A stretch of DNA of 64,000 nt, taken from NCBI GenBank assembly GCA_963677785.2, contig CAXXDH010000003.1:4195067-4259066 (forward strand), read 5' to 3'. Below, piece by piece: positions 16,119-24,749 of the stretch. A program made the translations under genes and the position numbers. The stretch's first letter is position 1. Each line of letters opens with the position of its first letter. The notes under the pieces are model-generated. The model worked only from the letters and a program-made list of their open reading frames with translations. It had not been told where the DNA came from and did not search any database. Origin of the DNA: G963665495 sp963677785. GTDB taxonomy: Bacteria > Desulfobacterota > Desulfovibrionia > Desulfovibrionales > Desulfovibrionaceae.

Positions 16119-18738
16119 TCAAGGCCTCCAATGGTGTCAAAGTATCAGTGTTGATTTTTTGCAACGCATCCTGAAGCGGATGCGGTTCCTGTTTTGCTTC
16201 TTCTTTGCCAGCGCCGCAGACGGCCTGCTTAAAACCGGGCAACAGGGTCATCTGGGCTTTTTCCGTTTCGATGCGCGCGTTGGCTTCGCGAGCCTTTTTT
16301 TCCAGCTCGTGTAGGATTTCTTTGGCTCTCGACACCACCGGACGGGGAACACCGGCAAGCTTGGCGACTTCAATGCCATAGCTTCTGTCCGACGGCCCCG
16401 GCACCAGGCGGCGCAGAAAAACAATATCGCCGCCCCATTCCTTGACCGCTATATTCATGTTCCGCACGCCGGGAACATGTCCCTCCAGAGCCGTCAGTTC
16501 GTGGTAATGGGTGGCGAACAGCGTACGCAGTTTGCCTCCCTCGCGTTTGGCGAGGTCTTCCACCACAGCCCAGGCCAGGGCCAGACCGTCGAAGGTGCTG
16601 GTTCCGCGGCCGATTTCATCCAGAATAATCAGGCTCCGGCCGCCGCACTGACGCAGAATCCGTGCGGTTTCCGTCATTTCCACCATAAAGGTGGACTGGC
16701 CCTGAGCCAGATTGTCCGAAGCGCCAACACGGGAAAAAATGCGATCCACCAGCCCGATACGCGCCTGGCCGGCCGGCACGAACGAACCGATCTGGGCCAT
16801 CAGACAAATAATGGCCGTCTGTCTGAGCACCGTGGATTTACCGGCCATATTCGGTCCGGTAATCAATAATATATTTTTGTTATCTTCGATAGTGATATCA
16901 TTGGGGATAAAATTGGATCCGCTTTGCACGGCTTCCACCACGGGATGCCGGCCGGCGACGATTTTGATGTCTCTGTCCTGATTCACGTCCGGACGCACCC
17001 AGCCCCAGCGGCGGGCGGCCTCTGCAAGGGCCTGCCAGTAGTCCAGGCCTGCCACGGCACCGGCCATGAACAGAAATCGCGGCCGCAGTTCGGCCACATG
17101 CGTACGCAGTTCCTGAAAAAGTTCGTATTCCAGCTTTTTCCGGCGTTCAACCGCGGTAAACAATTTGTCTTCCAGTTCTTTGAGTTCGGTCGTGGTAAAA
17201 CGTTCGCAATTGACCAGGGTCTGGCGGCGAATGAAGTGCTCGGGGGCTTTTTCCGCCTGGGATTTGGGGAGTTCGAAATAATAGCCGAACACCTTGTTGT
17301 TGTTCAATTTGAGCTTGTTCAGCCCGGTACTTTCCTGTTCGCGTACGAGCAGTTCCGCCAGCAAGCCTTCTCCGTGCTCAGTCAGTTCGATAAGCTGGTC
17401 CAGATCCGGATCATAGCCCGAACGAAACAAACCGCCTTCGGTGATGATCAGAGGCGGTTCATCCACCAGTGCCTTGTCCAGCAACGCGTACGCGTCATCA
17501 AGATCATCCCAGCGGGCAAGAAGTTCATTCAGGGCTTGGGGCAGGGGGGCTGCGTCATCAGCCGGGGAAGCAATTGCAGCCAGCAGGGCGCGCATTTCCG
17601 GAAGCTTGCGCAGGCTCTGGCGCAAAGCCACAAAGTCCTTGGGATTTGCGCGTCCCAGAAAAATACGGGTGGAGAGCCGTTCCAGGTCGAAAATCAAATC
17701 AAGATGCGTGCGCAGGTTCTGGCGCAGCTGGTCGTCCTCGACAAACAGGGCGACCATTTCCTGCGTACGGGCAATGTGTGAAAGCTCGCGCCACGGGTGT
17801 TTGAGGCGTTCACGCAGCAAGCGTCCGCCCATGGGAGTCTGCGTCCGGTCCATGACCTGCCAGAGGGTTCCTGCGCCCGTACGTCCGTCCAGACAGCGAA
17901 AAATCTCCAGGTTGCGTTCCGTGACTTCATCCAGCAGCAGATGCCGTCCGAGGTTCAGCGGACGAAACAACCCCAGGTGCTTGAGTTCCTGTCGCTGGAT
18001 CTGCTGCAGATATGTCAGCAGGGCGCCGCAGGCCTGGGTCAGTTCTTTTTTATCTGTCAGATCAAGGACATCCAGACTGGCGACTCCCTGGGCCGCGATC
18101 ATTTTATCTTTGGCCGAGGCATAATCGAAATACGGACGGATAGGGACGTGATTCATCAGTCCGAGACTGTCCCAAAGACCGGCAGGGGGTTTTTGACTGT
18201 CCGGATACAGCAGCTCGCGCGGAGAAATCTTTTGCGCCCATTGCCAAAGCTCGGCCTGGCGTTTGGAATACAAACCGGACCATTCGCCCGTGGAGTTGTC
18301 CACCCAGGCCAGTCCCCCGGCATTGTTCTGCTCGCTCCAGAACAGGGCGGCCAGAAAATTGTTGCCTTTGGCGTCCAGATTGTTTTCTTCCACCACGGTG
18401 CCCGGAGTCAAAACGCGTGTTACCGCACGTTTTACCAATCCCTTGGCTTCCTTGGGATCCTCAATCTGGTCACAGATGGCAACCCGATATCCTTTTTCCA
18501 GAAGCTGCGAAAGATAGCTTTCAACCGCATGATGGGGCACCCCGCACATGGGCACGGGCGCATCCGAGTGCGGATTGCGCGATGTCAGGGTTATTTGCAG
18601 CTCACGCGCCGTAAGCTCGGCATCGTCAAAAAACAATTCGTAAAAATCACCCATACGAAAAAAGAGCAGGGCATCCGGATGCTGCTCCTTGATGCTCAAA
18701 TACTGTTCGAGCATGGGCGTAAGTTTGGGGGCAACCAT
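16072..18738 (-). CDS. mutS: DNA mismatch repair protein MutS
   Basis: An 888-aa MutS, usual length. The mismatch-contacting Phe-x-Glu is present in FRMGDFYELFFDDA near residue 30; connector, lever and clamp domains follow; Walker A GPNMAGKST near residue 615, Walker B LIILDEIGRGTSTFDG near 690, and the helix-turn-helix dimer region with FATHYHEL. Recognises mispaired bases and, with MutL, starts repair. Frame intact, so indels seen elsewhere in the window cannot be blamed on an obviously broken mutS. Overlaps a lipoprotein gene at the 3' end; 390 bp separates it from the divergent dapL. Confidence 0.97.
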   Translation of the reverse strand: MVAPKLTPMLEQYLSIKEQHPDALLFFRMGDFYELFFDDAELTARELQITLTSRNPHSDAPVPMCGVPHHAVESYLSQLLEKGYRVAICDQIEDPKEAKGLVKRAVTRVLTPGTVVEENNLDAKGNNFLAALFWSEQNNAGGLAWVDNSTGEWSGLYSKRQAELWQWAQKISPRELLYPDSQKPPAGLWDSLGLMNHVPIRPYFDYASAKDKMIAAQGVASLDVLDLTDKKELTQACGALLTYLQQIQRQELKHLGLFRPLNLGRHLLLDEVTERNLEIFRCLDGRTGAGTLWQVMDRTQTPMGGRLLRERLKHPWRELSHIARTQEMVALFVEDDQLRQNLRTHLDLIFDLERLSTRIFLGRANPKDFVALRQSLRKLPEMRALLAAIASPADDAAPLPQALNELLARWDDLDDAYALLDKALVDEPPLIITEGGLFRSGYDPDLDQLIELTEHGEGLLAELLVREQESTGLNKLKLNNNKVFGYYFELPKSQAEKAPEHFIRRQTLVNCERFTTTELKELEDKLFTAVERRKKLEYELFQELRTHVAELRPRFLFMAGAVAGLDYWQALAEAARRWGWVRPDVNQDRDIKIVAGRHPVVEAVQSGSNFIPNDITIEDNKNILLITGPNMAGKSTVLRQTAIICLMAQIGSFVPAGQARIGLVDRIFSRVGASDNLAQGQSTFMVEMTETARILRQCGGRSLIILDEIGRGTSTFDGLALAWAVVEDLAKREGGKLRTLFATHYHELTALEGHVPGVRNMNIAVKEWGGDIVFLRRLVPGPSDRSYGIEVAKLAGVPRPVVSRAKEILHELEKKAREANARIETEKAQMTLLPGFKQAVCGAGKEEAKQEPHPLQDALQKINTDTLTPLEALNVLYEWKAKWGAPKG

Positions 18739-19128
18739 GAATTTTTCAGGAAAAAGTTAATGTTAGAAAAAGAGAGCGGTTGTTCGCCGCCGCGACCGGT
18801 TAGGTATACTAGACCAGCAACTGAGAGGAAAGCAAGGCATGGCCTGAAAAGTCTTGGGCGGCTCAATAATTTTATTTGAAGAAAATCCTCAACGATACCT
18901 TGTTATTGCATCGTATAAAGAGACTAAGTTTAAAAAAAATCTTTTTTCTGTTCCTTCTTTGTTCGGTCGACACAAACAGTTTGCTGCTTGCAGCCCGGTA
19001 AGATTTTTTAAATTTGACAGCGACGCAAAGGCCTTTTACAAAGTGAGATTCGCTTCAGTCGGCGTGTATTGATAGAGATTATCCGCGCCCTCCCAAATCA
19101 CAAAAAGAACGCACCAGGAGTATAATGG
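18739..19128. other. Divergent intergenic region mutS/dapL
   Basis: 390 bp without a gene. Holds a promoter for dapL (19014-19042). A TATACT at about 18808 could serve another transcript. No riboswitch fold recognised. Confidence 0.5.
19014..19042 (+). promoter_or_regulatory. Sigma-70-type promoter for dapL
   Basis: TTGACA (19014-19019), 17-bp spacer, TACAAA (19037-19042). Lies 87 bp before the dapL start; AGGAG precedes the start codon. Confidence 0.6.
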
Positions 19129-20298
19129 ATGTCCCGTTTTAGCTTAGCCCAGCGTCTTGCCGCTGTTCCTCCCTATTTGTTCGCGGAAATCGATCGGGTG
19201 AAAAACGAGGTAAAGGCCCGCGGCGTTGATATCATCAGTCTCGGCATCGGCGATCCGGATACCCCGACCCCTGATTTCATTATTCGCTCGCTCAACAAAG
19301 CCGCGGAAAATCCGGTGAACCACCAGTATCCGTCCTATATAGGCATGCTTTCTTTTCGCCAGGCCGTGGCAGACTGGTACAACGAGCGCTTCGGCGTAAC
19401 CTTGGATCCTACCAAGGAAGTTTTGACACTGATCGGCTCCAAAGAAGGTATTGCTCATTTTCCTCTGGCTTTTGTGGACCCGGGCGATCTGGTTTTGGTC
19501 TGTCCGCCGTGCTACCCGGTGTATCCCATTGCTTCGGCCTTTGCCGGAGGCGTCATCCAGGAACTGCCGCTCTTGGAAGAAAACAATTTCTTCCCGGATC
19601 TGGATGCGGTTTCCGCCGACACCTGGAAAAAGGCCAAGATGATCTTTGTCAATTACCCGGGCAACCCGACGGCTGCTTCAGCGACCAAGGACTTTTTTGA
19701 AAAACTCATAGGCATTGCCAGAGAGCACAATGTCATTGTCATCCATGACGCGGCCTATTCGGAAATTTACTATGATCCAACGAACAAACCGCTGAGCATC
19801 ATGGAAACCGAAGGCGCCAAGGAAGTTGCCATTGAGTTCCATTCGCTGTCCAAGACCTATAACATGACCGGCTGGCGTATCGGCATGGCCGTAGGCAACG
19901 AACAGCTGATCACCGGCTTGGGCAAAATCAAGGAAAATTGCGACTCTGGGGCGTTCCAGGCCGTGCAGGAAGCCGGTATCACGGCGCTACGCGAAGGCGA
20001 ACCCTTTGCCGATGAGTTGCGTGCCATGTACAAGGACCGCCGCGACGTGGTCATTAATTCGCTGAAAACCACTGGCATCGACTGTTTCGTTCCGGATGCC
20101 ACATTTTATATCTGGGCCAAAACCCCCAAAGGATACGGCAGCTCTGCGGAATTCGTTACCAAGGTGCTGCAGGAAACAGGCGTTGTAATCACTCCAGGCA
20201 ACGGCTTCGGTTCGCCAGGCGAAGGATATTTCCGGATTTCATTGACTGTTCCGTCCGACAGACTCGAGGAGGCCGTATCACGGATAGCCAAGCTGTAA
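19129..20298 (+). CDS. dapL: LL-diaminopimelate aminotransferase
   Basis: A 389-aa class I/II aminotransferase. The start (SRFSLAQRLAAVPPYLFAEIDRVKNEV) and the PLP-lysine motif SLSKTYNMTGWRIG (Lys near residue 242) are typical of DapL, which converts tetrahydrodipicolinate to LL-diaminopimelate in lysine and peptidoglycan synthesis. Other PLP contacts: NYPGNPT near residue 178 and HDAAYSEIYYD near 208. DapL in place of dapC/dapE routes is common in Desulfovibrio. Followed directly by folK with overlapping reading frames, so co-transcribed from the promoter upstream. Confidence 0.93.
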   Translation: MSRFSLAQRLAAVPPYLFAEIDRVKNEVKARGVDIISLGIGDPDTPTPDFIIRSLNKAAENPVNHQYPSYIGMLSFRQAVADWYNERFGVTLDPTKEVLTLIGSKEGIAHFPLAFVDPGDLVLVCPPCYPVYPIASAFAGGVIQELPLLEENNFFPDLDAVSADTWKKAKMIFVNYPGNPTAASATKDFFEKLIGIAREHNVIVIHDAAYSEIYYDPTNKPLSIMETEGAKEVAIEFHSLSKTYNMTGWRIGMAVGNEQLITGLGKIKENCDSGAFQAVQEAGITALREGEPFADELRAMYKDRRDVVINSLKTTGIDCFVPDATFYIWAKTPKGYGSSAEFVTKVLQETGVVITPGNGFGSPGEGYFRISLTVPSDRLEEAVSRIAKL

Positions 20299-20783
20299 CC
20301 GCTTATGTCAGCCTGGGCTCCAATCTGGGCGATAAAAGCGCCAACCTGGCCCGGGCGTGCGAACGCCTGGCCCAGGAACCCGGCATACGCATAGGCAAAG
20401 CCTCACGAACGTACGTGACCGAACCCCAGGACCTGAAGGAACAACCCTGGTTTCACAATCAGGTCCTGGAAGTGTTCTGCAAGCAATGGAATCCGCACGA
20501 TCTGTTGCAGCGTTTGTTGTCGGTGGAAAATGAATTGGGCAGAACCCGAAACGGTCCGCGATTCGGTCCGCGGGTGATTGATATTGACCTGTTAGTATTC
20601 GGTTCGGAAATAATTCAAAGCAAGGAGCTGCAGATTCCGCATCCGCGTATGCGGAAAAGGGCTTTTGTTCTGGTGCCCCTGGCAGAAATAGCTCCTGATT
20701 TTGTATTTCCCGAAGGTGGCAGCGTATCAGAAGCCTTGGCAGCCTTAAACTATACTGTGGAGAACGGAGTAATCAGCGAATAA
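20277..20783 (+). CDS. folK: FolK: hydroxymethyl-dihydropterin pyrophosphokinase, non-standard start
   Basis: The frame encodes AYVSLGSNLGDKSANLARA..., PWFHNQVLEVFC, ENELGRTRNGPRFGPRVIDIDLLVFG and IPHPRMRKRAFVLVPLAEIAPDF: all conserved HPPK elements, with the two Mg-binding Asp in DIDL. It makes the folate precursor pterin diphosphate. No ATG, GTG or TTG exists in frame before the conserved GSNLGD; the first ATG (20415) would remove it. A strong GAGGAGG at 20266-20272 sits 4 bases before an ATC codon at 20277, inside the dapL coding region, so I place the start there. ATC initiation, or an error or mutation, are the options. Confidence 0.8.
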   Translation: MTDSQAVTAYVSLGSNLGDKSANLARACERLAQEPGIRIGKASRTYVTEPQDLKEQPWFHNQVLEVFCKQWNPHDLLQRLLSVENELGRTRNGPRFGPRVIDIDLLVFGSEIIQSKELQIPHPRMRKRAFVLVPLAEIAPDFVFPEGGSVSEALAALNYTVENGVISE

Positions 20784-20809
20784 CCGTTTAGGACTTCAGG
20801 AATTTTACT

Positions 20810-21085
20810 ATGCTTAAATTTATCATCATTGCTGTCTGTGCGTTCATTCTGTATAAAATGTTTACTGGCGACAAAAAACAAAAACAGAAAGTGAAAAAGA
20901 AGGAAACCGAAAATCTGAAAGCTACGGGTGAACTTGTGAAGGATCCCGTATGCGGTACGTTCGTTCCCGTAGACAGCGATATCCGGGTTCGGGATGGCGA
21001 AACCGTGCACCGGTTTTGCAGCTACGAATGCCGGGATAAATTTCTCAAGCAAATCGAAGAACGAAAAAAAGTTTCCGATTCCTAA
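20810..21085 (+). CDS. Membrane-anchored YHS/TRASH-type domain protein
   Basis: A 91-aa protein: one N-terminal membrane helix (LKFIIIAVCAFILYKMF), a Lys-rich linker, then a metal-binding YHS-like domain: DPVCGTFVPVDS near residue 45 and HRFCSYECRDKFL near residue 70. Such domains bind metals or sulfur species through Cys. 26 bp after folK, so likely the last gene of the dapL-folK operon. Confidence 0.75.
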   Translation: MLKFIIIAVCAFILYKMFTGDKKQKQKVKKKETENLKATGELVKDPVCGTFVPVDSDIRVRDGETVHRFCSYECRDKFLKQIEERKKVSDS

Positions 21086-21655
21086 GTGCAATCGCGAATG
21101 TTTTCAGTTTGCTGGGTATCTCAGCTGTGTTTTTTACATATGCCTAATACGCCCATAATGTAAATTATGTTAACTTTCGTTTTCCTCTAATCCGGCCTCC
21201 TACCTGATGGCCGGATTTCTTTTTGAAAAGCTTGAATCAATTCATGCGCCGTCCATGCGGCGCTGCTTTCAAATTTCGTCGATGCGTTATGAACGAACCT
21301 GCTCAAAACACCTTTCATGAACGTCTCGTTTATTGAAAAGCTACACTGCCTTACCAATACAATCCTGATCAACGTGCCGCCACCTGCTCCGTCTTCCGAC
21401 AGTCGTATTTTTTATAGCTGTTCGGACTTTCCATCTCGTATATTTCAGCGCTTTTTGGCTTGTTTGTTCTTTTAAATACATCTTATTGCTAAGTATCTTT
21501 TAAGGACTCTATCTGTACCTTTCGTCTCAGCCGCATGAAAAAAGCTTGACCCTAGGTGCGAAAACGCGTTCTTTAGTCAGATAGGATATATCAAAACAAC
21601 GGAGATGCTGTCGGAATAATTACAAACATTAGCAATTCAAAGGGAGATTCATGTC
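21086..21655. other. 570-bp intergenic region
   Basis: No gene seen on either strand. Holds the terminator at 21189-21225 and presumably the promoter of the next gene; a TTGACC at 21546 lacks a convincing -10. Confidence 0.5.
21189..21225 (+). terminator. Hairpin terminator after the dapL-folK-YHS operon
   Basis: AATCCGGCC, 11-base loop, GGCCGGATT followed by CTTTTT. Confidence 0.65.
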
Positions 21656-22600
21656 ATGAATACGCTTAAACAAGTGGATGGTGTGGAAATTCTTACCGTG
21701 ATCGACAACTATACGGATGTCTTCCTTACCGACAGTGACGAGGTGAAACGTTATCCCCTCTGGAACCAAGGCCAGCTCAACCCCCCTCTTTTGGCCGAAC
21801 ATGGTCTTTGTTTGCTGATTACGGTTCATGATGGAGCCAACAAGCACACAATTCTGGTGGATTCTGGTTTCACTGATGTGGGCTGTATTCACAATATTGA
21901 AACCATGAATCTGCATTTGGACCAGGTGGAATCCTTTATTCTCAGCCACGGCCATTTCGACCACATAGGCTGTATATATAAATTCTACGAGTCCGGATAT
22001 TTACCCAAAGGAACACCACTTCATCTGCATTCCAAAGCCTTTTCCCAGCGGGGCCTCAAAATTCCGACCTGCGGAAAATGCCGCTTGCCCCAGCTCTCCG
22101 AAGCCGAACTGAAGTCCCGAGGAGCCCGAATCATCATGGAAGACGGCCCTTGTCTCATCGGTGACGACTGCTGCCTGCTTACAGGCGAAGTCCCGAGACG
22201 TTCGTTTGAGATTGGTTTTCCCATTGGCTGGCGTCTGGAAGGCGAAAAGGAAACGCGGGATGATATTCCTGATGACCAGTCGCTGATTTTCCACGTCAAG
22301 GGCAAGGGGCTGGTGGTTGTCTTGGGCTGCGGCCATTCCGGCGTAATAAATATCCTGAATCACGCCAAGGCCCTGACGGGATGCGATGATATTTATCTGG
22401 TCATGGGCGGTTTTCATCTTACCGGTAAAATTTTTGAAAAATACACGGACCAGACCATTGAGGCTCTGCAGAAAATGAATCCCAAGATGGTGGTGCCTTC
22501 CCACTGTACGGGCTTCAACTCCACGGTTCAGTTTGCCAAACGCATGCCCGAGGCCTTTGTGCTCAATTCCGTCGGAACGACCATCGGTATTTTCGCATGA
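21656..22600 (+). CDS. Metallo-beta-lactamase-fold hydrolase (COG1237 type)
   Basis: A 314-aa MBL-fold enzyme. The metal-binding motif is FILSHGHFDHIG near residue 97; later His sites are in CGHSGVINI (about 224) and MGGFHL (about 253), and MVVPSHCTG near 285. This arrangement matches the dihydropterin-ribofuranosylaminobenzene-phosphate synthase-like group, whose members are mostly of unknown substrate outside methanogens. AAGGGAGA precedes the ATG. No signal peptide. Monocistronic. Confidence 0.85.
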   Translation: MNTLKQVDGVEILTVIDNYTDVFLTDSDEVKRYPLWNQGQLNPPLLAEHGLCLLITVHDGANKHTILVDSGFTDVGCIHNIETMNLHLDQVESFILSHGHFDHIGCIYKFYESGYLPKGTPLHLHSKAFSQRGLKIPTCGKCRLPQLSEAELKSRGARIIMEDGPCLIGDDCCLLTGEVPRRSFEIGFPIGWRLEGEKETRDDIPDDQSLIFHVKGKGLVVVLGCGHSGVINILNHAKALTGCDDIYLVMGGFHLTGKIFEKYTDQTIEALQKMNPKMVVPSHCTGFNSTVQFAKRMPEAFVLNSVGTTIGIFA

Positions 22601-22618
22601 GTTTTTAATGACAATTTT

Positions 22619-22683
22619 TCTCCGGACGTATTGCGTACGGTGGCCGCTCTAGAAGCGTTCGTGCGTCAATACGTCCGGATTTT
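22619..22683. terminator. Terminator between convergent genes
   Basis: TCCGGACGTATTG and CAATACGTCCGGA form a 13-bp perfect stem, T-rich on the right side. Shared by the hydrolase (+) and phosphoesterase (-) genes. Confidence 0.65.
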
Positions 22684-22696
22684 ATTCCACCTTCCG

Positions 22697-23449
22697 TTAA
22701 CCATCCGTATCTCCCCTGCCGGTGGCCAGATACCATCCCCAATCCATACGTTGTTGCTCCTCGGCTTTTTGGACGGCCTTTTGATAGTCGTACGGCACTT
22801 TGAGCACCTGCGTTGTCCAGCCGAACGTATTGTTTTCAATGATCGCGTACGTGGCCTGTGGGCTGAAATTTTCCATGGAATGGCGTACGGGCGCGTCATC
22901 CGTATACGCAGGCAACCCCACACTGCCGGGGTTGATCAACAACTGTCCCGTTGCGATTTGTACAACGCGCGGAATGTGGGAATGGCCGCAAAGAATTACC
23001 TCCGCTGTTTGTCCGTCCAACCCGGCCAGAATTTCGTTTTCCATACGGACATTGGGAACTCCGAAAGAGACATCTTCCAACAGATATTCCTGGTCATCGC
23101 GCGGCGATCCATGACAAAGGTAGATCGCCTCGGAAAGTCGGCAATCAAAGGGGAGGGACTGCAGCCAGGCAACTGGTTCCGCCCCAAGATCTTCAAGAAC
23201 AAAGCGCATGGTTGCATTGTCCGTGCCTGCCGAGGAAGCTGTCTGATAAATCTGACGGTCCTGATTTCCTTGAATGGTGACGCAGTCATGTTTTTGCAGC
23301 AGATGGTAGGTGGCCATAGGCGCAATGGGGCCGTACAATATATCGCCGAGATTCAGCAATTTTTCCGCACCGCGATTATACGCGTCGGCAAGTACGGCTT
23401 CCAATGCGAAGATATTACTATGAATGTCTGACAAAACAGCGATTTTCAC
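22697..23449 (-). CDS. Metallophosphoesterase of the YfcE/MJ0936 type
   Basis: A 250-aa calcineurin-like phosphoesterase: MKIAVLSDIHSNIFALEAVL (first metal motif D-x-H), NLGDILYG (GD), IQGNQDRQI (GNxD; His replaced by Gln), ILCGHSHIPRV and LINPGSVGLP (GH-x-H and NPGS). The order is that of cytoplasmic phosphodiesterases of this group. Substrate unknown. Directly upstream of nothing on its strand except the cyclase region 80 bp away, so possibly in one transcript with it. Confidence 0.85.
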   Translation of the reverse strand: MKIAVLSDIHSNIFALEAVLADAYNRGAEKLLNLGDILYGPIAPMATYHLLQKHDCVTIQGNQDRQIYQTASSAGTDNATMRFVLEDLGAEPVAWLQSLPFDCRLSEAIYLCHGSPRDDQEYLLEDVSFGVPNVRMENEILAGLDGQTAEVILCGHSHIPRVVQIATGQLLINPGSVGLPAYTDDAPVRHSMENFSPQATYAIIENNTFGWTTQVLKVPYDYQKAVQKAEEQQRMDWGWYLATGRGDTDG

Positions 23450-23528
23450 AGGTAGCCTTCCTGTTATCTCGATTTTTCTCGAATTCGATTCGAGTTCGAC
23501 CTGACTCGAATCGCAATGTTTGAAACGA

Positions 23529-24749
23529 TTACTTGCTCTTGTGGGTAAAGACCTGATCCCAGTCTTTGCCTATATCCTGCGATTTCAGATGGTCGCATCG
23601 TTCTGCATAAAGCAGATACTGCTTGCGGTTTGGAAACAATTCCGACAACTGCTGAAAAAGTGTTTGTGCTTCCTCGAAACGGCGTTGCTGATAAAGCCAG
23701 AAAGCCTTTTCGTACTTTTCCAGTTCCGGACGTCGTTGTTCGGCTTCTTCAAGGCTGACGGGGGTGAAAATAGTGATGGGCAGCAGTTTTCCCTTGACTC
23801 GAACTTTGTCCACCTCCTGAAAGTAGAAGCTGTTTCTGCAGGCATTGCGTACGGAATCGCTGACCAGGAGCAGCACGCCGTAATACTTGGTCAAACCTTC
23901 GAGCCGAGAAGTCAGGTTAACGTTGTCTCCGATCAGGGTGTAATCCATCAGGTCTTCGGAGCCCATGTTCCCTACCCTGACACTGCCCGTATGCAGTCCG
24001 ATGCCGATGCGCAATGGTTCGCCAAAGGTTTTTTCCAACTCCGGATTCATTTTTTCCAATTCTTCCAGCATACGCATGGAAGCGGACAAGGCCTTGAGCG
24101 GATGATTCTCCACAGCCACCGGAGCGTTCCAAAAAGCCATGATAGCGTCGCCCATGTATTTATCCAGCGTCCCTTCATATTGAATAATGAGACGAGTCAT
24201 GGGAGTCAGGTACGTACGCAGTAATTCACCGACCTGGTGCGAGGCCAGCTTTTCGCTCAGGGTGGTAAATCCGCGGATGTCGGAAAAAAAGATCGTCACC
24301 TCGCGCTCTTCCCCTACGAGAGAAAGTTTGTCCGGAGATTTAACCAACTGTTCGACAACAGCTTTGGAAACGTATCTTGAAAAAGCTGAATGAAAAAAGC
24401 GGCGCCGCCCTTCTTCGCGCCAATATTTGAACAAAGTCAGCACGGTAAAATTTGTTCCCAGGGTCAAAAGCGGAATCAACGGCGAGAGGTACAAGCCCTG
24501 GGAAAAAAACAGCTGCAATGCGCCCCAGAACATGCCCGCGCCGCAGAGCGCCAGTGGCAATAATGACCAGACCGCGGATGTCCAGGTGAGTAAAAAGGTG
24601 GAAAGAAGGCCGGTGAAAAAGATCAGAGCGGCCTCGGCCCCGAAAGCCCAATCCGGGCGAAAAAGAAAATCGCGGCACAAAATATTGTCGATGACATTGG
24701 CATGTACTTCCACCCCTGGTGAAATCTGGTCCAGAGGAGTCGCGCGCAA
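23529..24749 (-). CDS. Adenylate cyclase, membrane and catalytic part (3' half of a split gene)
   Basis: Membrane helices at about residues 38-105 and a class III cyclase domain: VTIFFSDIRGFTTL (metal Asp near 156), DKYMGDAIMAFW near 196-206, GIGLHTGSVRVGNMGS near 249-263 and DYTLIGDNVNLTSRLE. The Lys in DKYMGD and Asp in DYTLIGD are the residue types that select ATP. A C-terminal TPR-like repeat (EKAFWLYQQRRFEEAQTLFQQL) follows. It lacks its sensor: the CHASE2 domain is in the overlapping upstream frame (24623-25744). A 1-base loss near 24750 (CTTGAAGACTTG where CTTGGAAGACTTG is expected from its paralogue) separates them. Joined, the protein would have about 738 residues. Confidence 0.85.
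   Translation of the reverse strand: MRATPLDQISPGVEVHANVIDNILCRDFLFRPDWAFGAEAALIFFTGLLSTFLLTWTSAVWSLLPLALCGAGMFWGALQLFFSQGLYLSPLIPLLTLGTNFTVLTLFKYWREEGRRRFFHSAFSRYVSKAVVEQLVKSPDKLSLVGEEREVTIFFSDIRGFTTLSEKLASHQVGELLRTYLTPMTRLIIQYEGTLDKYMGDAIMAFWNAPVAVENHPLKALSASMRMLEELEKMNPELEKTFGEPLRIGIGLHTGSVRVGNMGSEDLMDYTLIGDNVNLTSRLEGLTKYYGVLLLVSDSVRNACRNSFYFQEVDKVRVKGKLLPITIFTPVSLEEAEQRRPELEKYEKAFWLYQQRRFEEAQTLFQQLSELFPNRKQYLLYAERCDHLKSQDIGKDWDQVFTHKSK

Noticed and set aside
17797..18879. Long + strand frame (360 codons) opposite mutS
   Set aside because: mutS on the other strand has complete family motifs over the same region.
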